From Reyranella sp. (GTDB taxonomy: Bacteria; Pseudomonadota; Alphaproteobacteria; Reyranellales; Reyranellaceae): 64,000 bases of DNA. A model generated the notes under the pieces. It was given only the letters and a program-made list of their open reading frames with translations, ran no database searches and was not told the DNA's origin. Below, piece after piece: positions 18,842-28,511 of this stretch. Each line of letters begins with the position of its first letter. Position 1 is the first letter of the stretch. Position numbers and translations under genes: made by a program. Location of the stretch: positions 62,001 through 126,000 of the forward strand of contig NZ_SCVH01000166.1 of assembly GCF_004296935.1 (NCBI RefSeq), in the 5' to 3' direction.

Positions 18842-21562
18842 TTACGCCGACGCCATCAACTCGGTATAGAGCCCGCCGCGCGCCGCCAGTTCCTCGGGCG
18901 CGCCCTGCGAGGCAACCCGGCCGGCCTGCATGACCACGATTTGCTCGAACGGCTCGGCCTGGGCCGGCCGGTTGGCGATCCAGACCACGCCGCGCTTTTC
19001 CACCGTCGTTACCGCCAGGATGTTGTCGCGGATGCGGTCCTGCGTGCGGCCATCGAACATGGCGACGGCCTCGTTGACGATCAAGAGCTGTGGCCGCTTG
19101 ATCAGGGCGCGGGCGATGCCGAGCTTCTGGCGCTGGGTCGCCGGCAGGCGCTTGCCGGCGACGCCGACATTGTACTCCAGACCGACCTCGATCGCCTGGT
19201 CGCGCAGCTCGAGCTCGTTCAGGACCTCGGCGATCAGTGTTCCGATTCGCGTCTCGGCCTGGGCCTGGCCGTACACCAGGCGCCCGAACAGGATATTGTC
19301 CTGCAGGGTGGCGGCGCTGTTGTAGCGCTGGAAATCGTAGAACTCGACGACACTGCGCAGCTCGGCCGGCAGGCCTTCGGCGAAGGCATGCCGGGCCGCC
19401 AGGATGCGCCCTTCCATCTCGGCGTCGATCAGGCCGAGGCGATGGCGGGCCTCGATGTAGCGAAAGGGCAGCGTCATCAGGCGTGGCCGGTCGGTTTCGG
19501 GCACGGCCTCGATGCCCTTGCCGCCCAGCCGCTGCAGCAGCAGTCGCACGTTGGGCAGCTCGTCGGCCGAGATGAAGCTGTACTGCTCGAACAGCGGATT
19601 GTCGGGTGACAGGCCGGAGAACAGCTCGACCATGGTTTCGGCGATGCTGAGCCCCATGCGCTGCAGGTCGAGGTTGAGGCCGGTCGCCTGCAGCACCGAC
19701 TGCACGTAGGGGTCGGCCGCGATGTTGTCGCCGTCGAACTGCTTGCCGAGCGGTGTGCCGAACAGCAGGTTTTCAGCCACCGACAGGTTCTTGTTGTAGA
19801 GATCGCCGTTGAACGGCTCGACCAGGCCGGCATAGGCCTCGTTCTGCAGGCGGCCGTGCAGGGTGTGGCGCGCCTTTAGGATCTTGTCGGCGAGATCGGG
19901 CCTCTGTGCCGCGTCGATGGTGCCGCGCAGGCCCAGCGAATAGATGTCCTCGTCGATCTCGACCTGGCGCAGGGCATCGACCATGCGCGGCAGCAGGTCG
20001 GCCGGGCCGGTGGCGCCGGCCAGTTCGTAGTCGATCCAGTCGGCATTGGGATCGAACGGCGGGTTGCCGGCGCGCTCCGATTCCTTCCAGAACGCCTCGC
20101 GCACCGCGCGCGTCGCATCATCGTAGCTGGCTGGCGCGACCGGCCGGAATTTCAACCCGAACAGCAGATTGTCGCGGACCGAGAGCGGGAACAGATAGGT
20201 GTCCTGGCCGACGTAGGCGGTGCGGGCGCCCAGCAGGTATTCGGGCACCTGGAAGAAATCCTTGCCATCGAGGCGGACCGAGCCGCCGGTCGGCAGCACC
20301 AGGCGGGCCAGCATTTGACCCAGCACGTCCTTGCCCGAGCCGGCGCCACCGATCACCGCCATTCTCGCCGCCGTCGGCACGGCAAGCGTGACGCTGTCGA
20401 GGAGCTTCACTCGGCCGTCCTCGGAGAAGGTGACGCCGGCCAGCGCAAGCTCGTTGCCGAGCGGCGGCGGCGGGCCGTCGGGGATGGCCTGCAGTTCGGG
20501 CGGCATCATGCCTTCGGGCTGGAACTGGTCGATCACCTGCTCGTACTTGATCTGCACGTCCTGGCGCTGCTGGTCCCAGTCGATCAGTTCCTTGATCGGC
20601 GACGGCAGGTCCTTGTAGGCAAGCAGGACGCCGACCACGGCGCCGACGTCCATCTGGCCGGTGATCGCAAAATAGCCGCCGATCAGGTAGATCGCGAACG
20701 GTGTCGCCTGGGAGAGGAAGTTGTTCCAGAACTTGGCGACGAACTTCTTCTGATAGAGGTCGAAGCGGATCTTGAAGATGCCACCCAGCCGCTCGGAGAT
20801 GTCGGCGCGCTCGTAGTTGGCGGCGCCGTGGACGTGGATCTCGTGGACGCCATCGGCGGTCTCGGCGATACGGCCGGCAAGCAGCCGCGCCGAGAGCTGA
20901 CGCTGCCGGCCGAGCACCAGCACCGGCTTGCGCAGCCGCGGGATGATCGCCATCTGCACGCCCAGCAGGACGATCACGACGATGCCGAGCAGCCAGTTCT
21001 GCAGCATGATGAAGATGATGGCAGTCAGCGCCTGACCACCGAGGAACATCGGCGCCACGAAGGCATCGCCGATGAAGCCGCCGAGCGGCTCGACCTCGTC
21101 CTTGACCATGGTGGCGAGCTCGGCCTGCTTGACCTTGCGGAAGTGGGCCGGCGGGAAGCGCAGGATGCGGTCGTAGAGCTCGTAGCGCAGGCGGCGCAGC
21201 ATGCGCTCGCCCATGCGGCCCTTCTGGGTGTTGATCGTCTTCTTGAACTGGCCGTTCACGACCACCGCACCCAGGAAGACGAAGCTCATCACGACAAGGT
21301 ACTGGAGCTGGTCGACCTGGAAGCCGTCGAAGAAGCGGATGACCTTGCCGGGCAGGATGGCCGACAGATCGAGTTCCCAGACCAGGAACGGGATGGTCTT
21401 GCTGTCCTTGAAGGCGTTGCCCTGGATGCCGTTGTTGATGACCGACTTCGGCACGGTCAGCGACAGGAAGTAGAAGAGCTGCGCCAGCACCACGAGCGCC
21501 AGGATCACGAGCTGCTCGGGCCGGCTGTGCCGCCAGATGTAGGTGAACAGATTGCGTTGCAT
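18842..21562 (-). CDS. ABC exporter-like protein with degenerate, enlarged nucleotide-binding domain
   Basis: Encodes 906 residues. An N-terminal type I exporter membrane domain (about residues 15-330) is followed by a nucleotide-binding domain that departs from the family. Walker A is IGGAGSGKD (Lys411 kept, Thr/Ser replaced by Asp). The Q-loop is at Gln453. The signature is LPATQ (806-810) instead of LSGGQ. Walker B is LLIVNEAV (Asp replaced by Asn, Glu kept), and the switch His is missing (WIANRP). Q-loop and signature are about 350 residues apart instead of about 60. The motif after the Q-loop, SVRDNLLFG (461-469), recurs as SVAENLLFG (594-602) and TLQDNILFG (752-760). Substrate unknown; ATP hydrolysis is uncertain. 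Confidence 0.85.
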   Translation of the reverse strand: MQRNLFTYIWRHSRPEQLVILALVVLAQLFYFLSLTVPKSVINNGIQGNAFKDSKTIPFLVWELDLSAILPGKVIRFFDGFQVDQLQYLVVMSFVFLGAVVVNGQFKKTINTQKGRMGERMLRRLRYELYDRILRFPPAHFRKVKQAELATMVKDEVEPLGGFIGDAFVAPMFLGGQALTAIIFIMLQNWLLGIVVIVLLGVQMAIIPRLRKPVLVLGRQRQLSARLLAGRIAETADGVHEIHVHGAANYERADISERLGGIFKIRFDLYQKKFVAKFWNNFLSQATPFAIYLIGGYFAITGQMDVGAVVGVLLAYKDLPSPIKELIDWDQQRQDVQIKYEQVIDQFQPEGMMPPELQAIPDGPPPPLGNELALAGVTFSEDGRVKLLDSVTLAVPTAARMAVIGGAGSGKDVLGQMLARLVLPTGGSVRLDGKDFFQVPEYLLGARTAYVGQDTYLFPLSVRDNLLFGLKFRPVAPASYDDATRAVREAFWKESERAGNPPFDPNADWIDYELAGATGPADLLPRMVDALRQVEIDEDIYSLGLRGTIDAAQRPDLADKILKARHTLHGRLQNEAYAGLVEPFNGDLYNKNLSVAENLLFGTPLGKQFDGDNIAADPYVQSVLQATGLNLDLQRMGLSIAETMVELFSGLSPDNPLFEQYSFISADELPNVRLLLQRLGGKGIEAVPETDRPRLMTLPFRYIEARHRLGLIDAEMEGRILAARHAFAEGLPAELRSVVEFYDFQRYNSAATLQDNILFGRLVYGQAQAETRIGTLIAEVLNELELRDQAIEVGLEYNVGVAGKRLPATQRQKLGIARALIKRPQLLIVNEAVAMFDGRTQDRIRDNILAVTTVEKRGVVWIANRPAQAEPFEQIVVMQAGRVASQGAPEELAARGGLYTELMASA

Positions 21563-21745
21563 CGATTCCTGTGCGGCGCCGACCCAGTTTAGGCTCCCCG
21601 TTCCGTATATTCGATCAGCCCCTTGATTACATTCGATTTTTCGTGTCAGAGGGGCCCGATTTCACGCCGCAGCCGGGCTGTGGCATAGTCGGACAACATT
21701 CACCGGCCGGAGCAGGAGGCGCTTCGTCCAGGGGAGACGCTTCAC

Positions 21746-23038
21746 ATGCCCGCCAGCAGCCGGTCCAAGCGTGTGCTGATCTACAGCCACGACTCCTTCG
21801 GCCTCGGCCATGTGAGCCGCTGCCGCACCATCGCCAATGCCCTCGTCGAGGCCGACCAGTCGGTGTCGGTCCTGATCCTGTCGGGCTCGCCGATGATCGG
21901 ATCCTACGAATTCCGCTCCGGCATCGACTTCGTGCGCGTGCCCGGCGTGGTCAAGCAGATCGACACCGGCGAATACGACTCCGCCAACCTCCGGGTCGGC
22001 GTCGAGCACACGATGGAGATGCGGACCCGCATCATCCGCGACACCGCCGACATCTTCCGGCCCGACCTCTTCATCGTCGACAAGGAGCCGCTCGGGCTCC
22101 GCGGCGAGGTCGGCCCGGCGCTGCGCCTGCTCAAGGACCGTGGCACGCCGCTGGTACTCGGCCTGCGCGACGTCATGGACGATCCGACGGCGCTCGCCCA
22201 GGAATGGGAGCGCAAGAAGATCGTGCCGGCCCTGCGCGACCTCTACGACGAGATCTGGATCTACGGCCTGCCGCAGATCAACAAGCCGCTCACCGGCATC
22301 GACGTGCCACCGTCGGTGCGCCACAAGACGGTCTACACCGGCTACCTGCACCGCGAGCTGCCGCTGCACGCCGACATTCCGCACGAGATCGAGGAGATCG
22401 ACGGGCCTTTCATCCTGGTCACGTCCGGCGGCGGCGGTGACGGCGAGGACCTGGTCGACTGGGTGCTCGCGGCCTACGAGCACGATCCCCACATTCCCTA
22501 TGGCGCAGTGATCGTCTTCGGCCCGTTCATGTCGGCTACGGCGCGCGAGGCCTTCAAGGACCGCGCCGCGAAGTTCAAGAATATCCGCACGCTCACTTTC
22601 ACCAACAATCTCGGCGCGCTGATGCAGCGTGCGGCGGGCGTCGTCGCCATGGGCGGCTACAACACCTTCTGCGAGATCCTGTCGTTCGACAAGAAGGCGA
22701 TCATCGTGCCTCGCACCAGGCCGCGGCTGGAGCAATTCATCCGCGCCCGCGCCGCACGCAACATCGGCCTGGTCGAGATGCTCGATGCCGACAAGGGCCG
22801 CGATCCGCAGGCCATGGCAACGGCGTTGCGGCAGTTGCCGCAGCAGGGTCTGCCGAGCGACGTCGTGGTGCCCGGCCTGCTCGACGGACTTGGCAATGTC
22901 TGGCGTCTGGTCGCCAAGCAGCTCATGCACCCGCATCGTGGCCCGGCATCGCTCGACGCGGGGGAAGGCAGCGCGGAGCCGGCACCCGATCCGGCGCCCA
23001 ACTCGGTGGGCGTTCCGCCCGTGCGCGCCAGGACCTAA
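21746..23038 (+). CDS. MurG-like (GT28-type) glycosyltransferase family protein
   Basis: A 430-residue cytoplasmic protein of the COG4671-like predicted glycosyltransferase group. The N-terminal domain begins VLIYSHDSFGLGHVSRCRTI (MurG-like GxGH nucleotide-sugar loop). The C-terminal domain has LVTSGGGGDGEDLVD, then MGGYNTFCEILSFDKKAIIVPRT, the donor-binding motif of the GT28 clan. A related but distinct paralogue lies at 26063-27226. It is the first gene of a ten-gene rightward operon; the next starts 13 bases later. The acceptor and sugar are unknown. Confidence 0.85.
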   Translation: MPASSRSKRVLIYSHDSFGLGHVSRCRTIANALVEADQSVSVLILSGSPMIGSYEFRSGIDFVRVPGVVKQIDTGEYDSANLRVGVEHTMEMRTRIIRDTADIFRPDLFIVDKEPLGLRGEVGPALRLLKDRGTPLVLGLRDVMDDPTALAQEWERKKIVPALRDLYDEIWIYGLPQINKPLTGIDVPPSVRHKTVYTGYLHRELPLHADIPHEIEEIDGPFILVTSGGGGDGEDLVDWVLAAYEHDPHIPYGAVIVFGPFMSATAREAFKDRAAKFKNIRTLTFTNNLGALMQRAAGVVAMGGYNTFCEILSFDKKAIIVPRTRPRLEQFIRARAARNIGLVEMLDADKGRDPQAMATALRQLPQQGLPSDVVVPGLLDGLGNVWRLVAKQLMHPHRGPASLDAGEGSAEPAPDPAPNSVGVPPVRART

Positions 23039-23051
23039 GCAGCGGCTGTTC

Positions 23052-24344
23052 ATGTCCGTCGAAATGGGCGCGCGCGTCGCGGTCGTGCTGAAAGGCTGGC
23101 CGCGCCTTTCCGAAACCTTCATCGCCCAGGAGATCGCCGGCCTCGAGGCCCGCGGCGTGGCGCTGGAAATCTGGTCGCTGCGCCGGCCGACCGACAAGGC
23201 ACGCCATCCGGTGCACGAGCGCGTCGCTGGCCGCGCGGTCTATCTGCCGGAATATCTCAAGGACGATCCGCGCCGGGTGTTCGACGGCTGGCGCAAGGCG
23301 CGCCGCCTGCCGGGCTATGCGCTGGCGCGGCAGAAATTTCTCGCCGATCTCCGGCGCGATCCGACCGCCAACCGGGTCCGCCGCTGGGGCCAGGCGCTGG
23401 TGCTGGCGGCCGAGCTGCCGGCTTCGATCGACCGGCTCTACGCCCACTTCCTGCACACGCCGGCCTCGGTCACACGCTATGCGGCGGCGCTGCGTGGCCT
23501 GCCCTGGAGCGTATCGGCCCATGCCAAGGACATCTGGACCAGCGCACCGTGGGAGGTCTCGGAGAAGCTCGATGACGCGGCCTGGCTGGTGACCTGCACC
23601 GGTGTCGGCCTGCAGCGGCTGAAGGAGCTGGCGCCCCATCCCGCCAGGGATTCGGGGCGCCTGCGGCTGGTCTATCACGGCCTCGACTTCGCCCATCTGC
23701 CGCCACCTCCGTCGGCGCGGCCACGGCGCGACGGCAGCAATGCCGCCGATCCGGTCGTCGTCCTGTCGATCGGCCGCAAGGTCGAGAAGAAAGGTTATGA
23801 CGATCTCCTGCAGGCACTGGCCAAGCTGCCGCCTGAGCTGCACTGGCGCTTCGAGCATGTCGGTGCGGGTGAACTCTCGGATGCGTTGAAGGCCGAGGCG
23901 GCGTCGCTCGGCATCGGCCAGCGCTGCGTCTGGCATGGCGCACAGCCGCAGAAGGTGGTGTTCGCCGCGCTTGCAGGTGCCGACCTGTTCGTGCTGGCCA
24001 GCAAGCGGGCTGCCGACGGCGATCAGGACGGATTGCCCAACGTGCTGATGGAGGCGGCGCACCAGGGCCTGCCGCTGGTGTCGACGCATGCCGCAGCGAT
24101 CGGCGAGTTCATCGAGGACGGCGTGAATGGCCTGCTGGTGGCGCCCGGTGCGCCCGATGAACTGGCCCGGGCATTGGCGCGCGCTATCGGCGATCCCGGG
24201 CTGCGCGCGCGCCTCGCGGTGCGGGCGGCCGAGATCGTGCGCACGCGCTTCTCCTTCGACGCCGGCATCGACTGGATCGCGACCGCACTCGGAGGACAGG
24301 GAATGGACCAGCAACGCTCGTCAACGGCGCGCGCCGCGGAGTAG
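23052..24344 (+). CDS. GT4-type glycosyltransferase
   Basis: A 430-residue retaining glycosyltransferase. The N-terminal domain carries VLKGWPRLSETFIAQEIAGLE, typical of exopolysaccharide GT4 enzymes, and LYAHFLHTPASVTRYAAAL. The C-terminal donor domain has VLSIGRKVEKKGYDDLL, the acidic stretch GDQDGLPNVLMEAAHQGLPLV (EX7E-like) and DGVNGLLVAPG. I use the ATG at SVEMGARVAVV; the open frame runs further back only as a shadow of the previous gene. No signal peptide. Second gene of the glycosyltransferase operon. Confidence 0.88.
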   Translation: MSVEMGARVAVVLKGWPRLSETFIAQEIAGLEARGVALEIWSLRRPTDKARHPVHERVAGRAVYLPEYLKDDPRRVFDGWRKARRLPGYALARQKFLADLRRDPTANRVRRWGQALVLAAELPASIDRLYAHFLHTPASVTRYAAALRGLPWSVSAHAKDIWTSAPWEVSEKLDDAAWLVTCTGVGLQRLKELAPHPARDSGRLRLVYHGLDFAHLPPPPSARPRRDGSNAADPVVVLSIGRKVEKKGYDDLLQALAKLPPELHWRFEHVGAGELSDALKAEAASLGIGQRCVWHGAQPQKVVFAALAGADLFVLASKRAADGDQDGLPNVLMEAAHQGLPLVSTHAAAIGEFIEDGVNGLLVAPGAPDELARALARAIGDPGLRARLAVRAAEIVRTRFSFDAGIDWIATALGGQGMDQQRSSTARAAE

Positions 24345-24348
24345 GTCC

Positions 24349-25467
24349 ATGCGCGTGCTGCTGCACACGCCGCTAAAGCCGCCCGACAGCGCCGTGCCTT
24401 CCGGCGATCGAGAGATGGCGCGGGGGTTCGCGCGCCTGCTGCAGCGGCTCGGCCATCGCGTTGTGATGCCGCCGCTGAGCCGCGTGGCGCCGGGCGTGCC
24501 GCCGCCGGAAGCACATCTCGCACTGGAACGGCGCGCCAGGGCGCAGGCGGCACGGCTGATCGCGCGCTGGCGCGCGCTGCCGGCCAGCCATCCCGAACGC
24601 TTCGATCTCTGGTTCACCTACCATTGCTACTACCGCAAGCCCGACTGGCTGGGGCCCGAGGTGACGCGCTCGCTCGGCATGCCCTATGTGATCGCCGAGG
24701 CGAGCCACGCACCACGCCGCACCCAAGGGCCGACCCGACTCGGCCATCGCACCGTCGAACGCGCGCTGGCTGCCGCCGACCTGGTGCTGACGGTCAATCC
24801 CCGCGACGTCGCCGGCGTGCGGGCGCGGCTCAGGCCCGGCGCCCGCCAGCTCCGGCTGCCTCCCTTCATCGACACGGCGCCCTTTCGCGCCATCGTGCCC
24901 AGGCCGGTGAACGATCCACCCATGCTGCTCAGCGTCGGCATGATGCGCACCCGCGACAAGCTCGAGTCCTATCGCGTGCTGGCAGAGGCCCTGGCGCTGC
25001 TGAAGGACCGGAAATGGCAGGCGCTTCTCGTCGGCGATGGGCCGGCACGCGCCCAGATCGAGGCGCTGATGGCACCATTTGGCGCCCGCGTGCGCTTCGC
25101 CGGCGCGGTGCCTCACGCCGATCTACCGGCGCTTTATGCGGCGTCGGACCTTTACCTTTGGCCCGCGATCAACGAAGCCTACGGCATGGCCTTTCTCGAA
25201 GCCCAGGCCTCGGGCCTGCCCGTGGTCGCCGGCCGCACCGGCGGCGTGCCGGCGGTGGTGGCCGATGGCGTCACTGGCCTGCTGACGCCGATCGGCGATG
25301 CTCCGGCTTTTGCCGCCGCTGTTGCGCGGCTGCTCGACTCGCCGGCCGAGCGCGCGCGCCTGGGCGCCGCCGCCGCGGCCCGCGTGGCGGCGCATCACGA
25401 CGAGCGCGCGGCGGCCCATGCGCTGGCCGTGGCGCTCAAGACGCTAAGGGGAGGTACTCTCACATGA
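24349..25467 (+). CDS. GT4-type glycosyltransferase
   Basis: A 372-residue glycosyltransferase starting 5 bases after its neighbour. The N-terminal MRVLLHTPLKPPDSAVPSGD resembles sugar-transferase acceptor domains. The C-terminal half has LLSVGMMRTRDKLESYRVL, LLVGDGPARAQIEAL, the EX7E motif in NEAYGMAFLEAQASGLPVV, and DGVTGLLTPIGD. All key GT4 features are there. Its stop overlaps the start of the histidine phosphatase gene (ATGA). Donor and acceptor are not predictable from sequence. Confidence 0.88.
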   Translation: MRVLLHTPLKPPDSAVPSGDREMARGFARLLQRLGHRVVMPPLSRVAPGVPPPEAHLALERRARAQAARLIARWRALPASHPERFDLWFTYHCYYRKPDWLGPEVTRSLGMPYVIAEASHAPRRTQGPTRLGHRTVERALAAADLVLTVNPRDVAGVRARLRPGARQLRLPPFIDTAPFRAIVPRPVNDPPMLLSVGMMRTRDKLESYRVLAEALALLKDRKWQALLVGDGPARAQIEALMAPFGARVRFAGAVPHADLPALYAASDLYLWPAINEAYGMAFLEAQASGLPVVAGRTGGVPAVVADGVTGLLTPIGDAPAFAAAVARLLDSPAERARLGAAAAARVAAHHDERAAAHALAVALKTLRGGTLT

Positions 25468-26066
25468 GCGCCGTGCCCTTCGCGCTCCTGCGCCATGCGC
25501 CGACCGAGTGGAATGCCGCAGGCCGTCTCCAGGGCCTCACCGATACCTGCCTCAGCCCCGAAGGCGAGGCGGCAGCGCGACGCTGGCGACTGCCGGCGCC
25601 GGCCGACGGCTGGAAGCGGATGTCCAGTCCGCTGCAGCGCGCCCGGTGCACAGCTGAGCTGCTGCAGCCCTCTGCTGCCGTGACCGTCGATTCGGCGTTA
25701 CGCGAGATGAGCTTCGGCGTCTGGGAGGGCCGCACCCTGGCCGAGCTGCGCGTCGCGGGCGGTACCGCCTTCGCGGCTGCAGAAGCGGCCGGGCTCGACT
25801 TCCAGCCACCGGGCGGCGAGTCGCCGCGTACGGCGATGGCCCGCATCGGCCTCTGGGCCGGCTCTATCGCCCAGGCGGGCGAGCCCGTGGTCGCGGTTTC
25901 GCACAAAGCCGCCATCCGCGCCCTGCTGGCGCTGGCGACCGGCTGGAACATGCTGGGCCGGCCGCCGCACAAACTCGACTGGCGCTCGGTTCATTTCTTC
26001 GTTGTGCACGACGACGGGCGGGTCGCGGTCGAACGCCTGAATGTGCCGCTCGAAGGTGCTTCGTGA
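25464..26066 (+). CDS. Histidine phosphatase family protein
   Basis: A 200-residue member of the phosphoglycerate-mutase-like superfamily. The catalytic RHAP motif (ALLRHAPTEWNAAGRLQG, residues 7-24) provides the phospho-accepting histidine. SSPLQRARCTAEL, the acid/base Glu region LREMSFGVWEGRTL and a second histidine in VVAVSHKAAIRAL complete the site. It is embedded by 4-base overlaps between glycosyltransferase genes, so a sugar-phosphate substrate, as in GDP-heptose or arabinose-type pathways, is a reasonable guess, but not shown. Confidence 0.88.
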   Translation: MSAVPFALLRHAPTEWNAAGRLQGLTDTCLSPEGEAAARRWRLPAPADGWKRMSSPLQRARCTAELLQPSAAVTVDSALREMSFGVWEGRTLAELRVAGGTAFAAAEAAGLDFQPPGGESPRTAMARIGLWAGSIAQAGEPVVAVSHKAAIRALLALATGWNMLGRPPHKLDWRSVHFFVVHDDGRVAVERLNVPLEGAS

Positions 26067-27226
26067 AGAAGCGCGTCTTTTTCTACGTGCAGCACCTCCT
26101 GGGCATCGGTCATCTGCGTCGTGCCGCGACACTGGCGCGGGCGATGGCAGGTGGCGGCTTCGACGTGCTGCTGGTTTCCGGTGGGGCGCCGACCGACGGG
26201 CTGGCGCTGGGCGGCGCACGCTTCCATCAACTGCCACCGTTGCGCGCTGCCGATGCGCGGCTGAAGGAGCTGGCGCGGCTCGACGGCACGCCGCTCGACC
26301 ATGCCTTTCGCGCCGAGCGGACGCGCCGCCTGCTCGACCTGTTCCGGTCAGAGGCGCCCGACGTGCTGATGACCGAGCAGTTTCCCTTCGGCCGCACGCA
26401 ACTCCGGTTCGAGCTGCTGCCGCTTCTCGAGGCGGCGCGGGACCAGCCATCGCCGCCGTGGATCGTGTCGTCGGTGCGCGACGTCGTGCGGCGCTCGGCG
26501 TCGCCCGACCGGGTCGACGAGACGGTGGCGACCTTCGAAGCCTTCGACGCGCTGCTGATCCATGCCGATCCTGCTCTCGTACGCTTCGAGGAGAGTTTTC
26601 CGGCCTGGGACGATGTGAAAGCACGGGCACTCTACACCGGTTATGTCGCCGACTCCGACCCCGCGCCGGCGCCGCACGGCGATGCCCCGTCAAGTCTGGT
26701 GGGCAAAGGTGAGGTGATCGTGTCGGCAGGCGGCGGCGCGGTCGGCGTGCCGCTGCTTCGCGCCGCCTTGAAAGCCCGGCCGATGACGGCGCTCGCCGAC
26801 CGGCGCTGGCGCCTGCTGGTCGGACCGAACGTGCCCGCCGCCGATCGGGCCGATCTGGCCAAAGCCGCCAGTCCGGGCATCGTCGTCGAGCCGACACGCG
26901 ACGATTTCCCGACCTTGCTGCAGAACGCGGCGCTGTCGATTTCCCAGGCTGGCTACAACACCGTGATCGAGACACTGTGCCACGCCGACCGCGCCGTGCT
27001 GGTGCCCTTCGGCACCGTACGCGAGACCGAGCAGGCCGATCGTGCCCGTCTCCTCGTCGAGCGCGGCATGGTCGCCTCTGTGCCGCCCGACAGCCTGTCG
27101 CCCGAGACTTTGGCCGCCGCCGTCGCCGCGGCATGGGCCGGTCCGTCGATCCGCAGCTTCCCGCCAGTCGATGCGCGGGGTGGACTGGCAACGGTCGAGG
27201 CGCTGCGCCAGATGGTGACGTCATGA
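26063..27226 (+). CDS. MurG-like (GT28-type) glycosyltransferase family protein
   Basis: A 387-residue protein related to the first gene of this operon. The N-terminus VFFYVQHLLGIGHLRRAATLA carries the GxGH loop. The middle has IVSAGGGAVGVPLLRAAL, and SQAGYNTVIETLCHADRAVLV is the GT28 donor motif, followed by ETEQADRARLLVERGMV. The two MurG-like proteins are too different to be a recent duplication. Both ends overlap neighbouring genes by 4 bases, so translation is coupled through the operon. Confidence 0.85.
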   Translation: MKKRVFFYVQHLLGIGHLRRAATLARAMAGGGFDVLLVSGGAPTDGLALGGARFHQLPPLRAADARLKELARLDGTPLDHAFRAERTRRLLDLFRSEAPDVLMTEQFPFGRTQLRFELLPLLEAARDQPSPPWIVSSVRDVVRRSASPDRVDETVATFEAFDALLIHADPALVRFEESFPAWDDVKARALYTGYVADSDPAPAPHGDAPSSLVGKGEVIVSAGGGAVGVPLLRAALKARPMTALADRRWRLLVGPNVPAADRADLAKAASPGIVVEPTRDDFPTLLQNAALSISQAGYNTVIETLCHADRAVLVPFGTVRETEQADRARLLVERGMVASVPPDSLSPETLAAAVAAAWAGPSIRSFPPVDARGGLATVEALRQMVTS

Positions 27227-28008
27227 GCAACTGGCAGGCGCTCGAGCGCGAACTCGAGCACTGGCGCGCCGCCGGCCGCACCGCCGAACTGTGGTGGCGC
27301 GACGACGATGCCGCCGATGCCGGCCCGGAGCTCGACCGGCTGCTCGCACTCCATCGCGAGACCGCGATGCCGTTGGCCCTGGCGGTCGTGCCCGCGCGCG
27401 CGACATCGGCCCTGGCCGGGCGCCTCGCCGCCGAGCCTGACGTCGACCTGCTCCAGCATGGCTACGCCCACGTCAATCACGCGATGCCAGGCGAAGGAAA
27501 GAAGATCGAGCTCGGCCTGCACCGCCCGGCCATGATCGTGCTGGGTGAGCTCGGCACCGGCTGGCTGGCGCTGGAACGGCTGTTTGGCAATCGCCCGCTC
27601 AGTGTCATGGTGCCGCCTTGGAACCGTATCGCGCCGGTCCTGGTGCCGACCCTGCCGGAGATCGGTTTCACCGGGCTCTCGACTTTCGGCGCGCGGGCCC
27701 GTGCCCAACCAGTGCGCGGCTTGCGCCAGGTCAATACCCACGTCGACCTGATCGACTGGAAGGGGGAGCGCGGCTTCGCCGGCGAGGAGGCGTGCCTTGC
27801 AGTGCTGGTGACGTCGCTCGCCCGGTCGCGGACCGACAGCGGGGAACCCGTAGGGCTTCTAAGCCATCATCTTGCGATGGACGGCCGGGCATGGGATTTC
27901 CTAAGGTCATTCTGGGAAAGAACAAGAACGATGTCGGGCCTGCGCGTGCGCCCGGCGCACGAGCTGTTCGCGGCCAAGAATTCCGAGGGAGGGGAGGCGC
28001 GCGCTTGA
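27223..28008 (+). CDS. Polysaccharide deacetylase-like protein
   Basis: A 261-residue protein resembling the NodB / carbohydrate esterase 4 fold. It has an Asp-rich strand (ELWWRDDDAADAGPEL, residues 22-37) and the metal-binding HGYAHVNHA, equivalent to the H-x3-H of CE4 enzymes. PPWNRIAPVLVPTLPEIGFTG and LLSHHLAMD are later strands. There is no signal peptide, so it would act on a cytoplasmic (probably lipid-linked) saccharide if active. It is linked by overlaps to the glycosyltransferase before it and the membrane protein after it. Confidence 0.78.
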   Translation: MSNWQALERELEHWRAAGRTAELWWRDDDAADAGPELDRLLALHRETAMPLALAVVPARATSALAGRLAAEPDVDLLQHGYAHVNHAMPGEGKKIELGLHRPAMIVLGELGTGWLALERLFGNRPLSVMVPPWNRIAPVLVPTLPEIGFTGLSTFGARARAQPVRGLRQVNTHVDLIDWKGERGFAGEEACLAVLVTSLARSRTDSGEPVGLLSHHLAMDGRAWDFLRSFWERTRTMSGLRVRPAHELFAAKNSEGGEARA

Positions 28009-28511
28009 GTTCTGCCGAACTACGCTATCCGCGCCAGACGCTGTGGGCCGACTATCTGCGTGCTGCGGCGGGCGTCCTGCTGTGTGGCGCGCCCCTGCTG
28101 CTGCTCGACGTCAACCGCTGGCTGGCGGGGCTCCTGTTGGCCGGATTCCTGCTGTTCGCCCTGTTCCTGGCGCGCACCGCACTCCGGCACCACACGCGCT
28201 ATGTCCTGGGGCCGGACACGCTTTGCGCCGACGGGCCGGCCGGGACGCTGGTGGAATGGGCACGGCTCGATCGCCTGAAGCTCAGCTATTTCTCGACCAA
28301 GCGCGACCGGTCCGACGGCTGGATGCAGCTCAGTATCGGCTCGACCGGGGGACGCATGGTGAAGGTCGATTCCTCACTCGACGGTTTTCACGATATCGTC
28401 GAGCGGGCGGCACGGGCCGCCGAGGCCGGCGGCGTCGGCCTGAGCGAGGCGACGCGGGCCAATCTGAGGTCGATGGGAATTTCGGTGGCGGGTCAGGAAG
28501 AATTGGCATGA
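28005..28511 (+). CDS. Two-span membrane protein of unknown function (TTG start)
   Basis: A 168-residue protein I do not assign to a known family. Two adjacent hydrophobic segments (about residues 20-58) are followed by a soluble domain of strands (RYVLGPDTLCADGPAGTLVEW, LKLSYFSTKRDR, WMQLSIGS) and a C-terminal helix. That layout resembles bacterial PH-like membrane proteins. The start is the TTG overlapping the upstream stop (TTGA), with GGGAGGGGAGG about 7 bases before it; no ATG gives the full first span. It lies between the polysaccharide deacetylase-like gene and the ABC ATPase, overlapping both. Confidence 0.68.
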   Translation: MSSAELRYPRQTLWADYLRAAAGVLLCGAPLLLLDVNRWLAGLLLAGFLLFALFLARTALRHHTRYVLGPDTLCADGPAGTLVEWARLDRLKLSYFSTKRDRSDGWMQLSIGSTGGRMVKVDSSLDGFHDIVERAARAAEAGGVGLSEATRANLRSMGISVAGQEELA

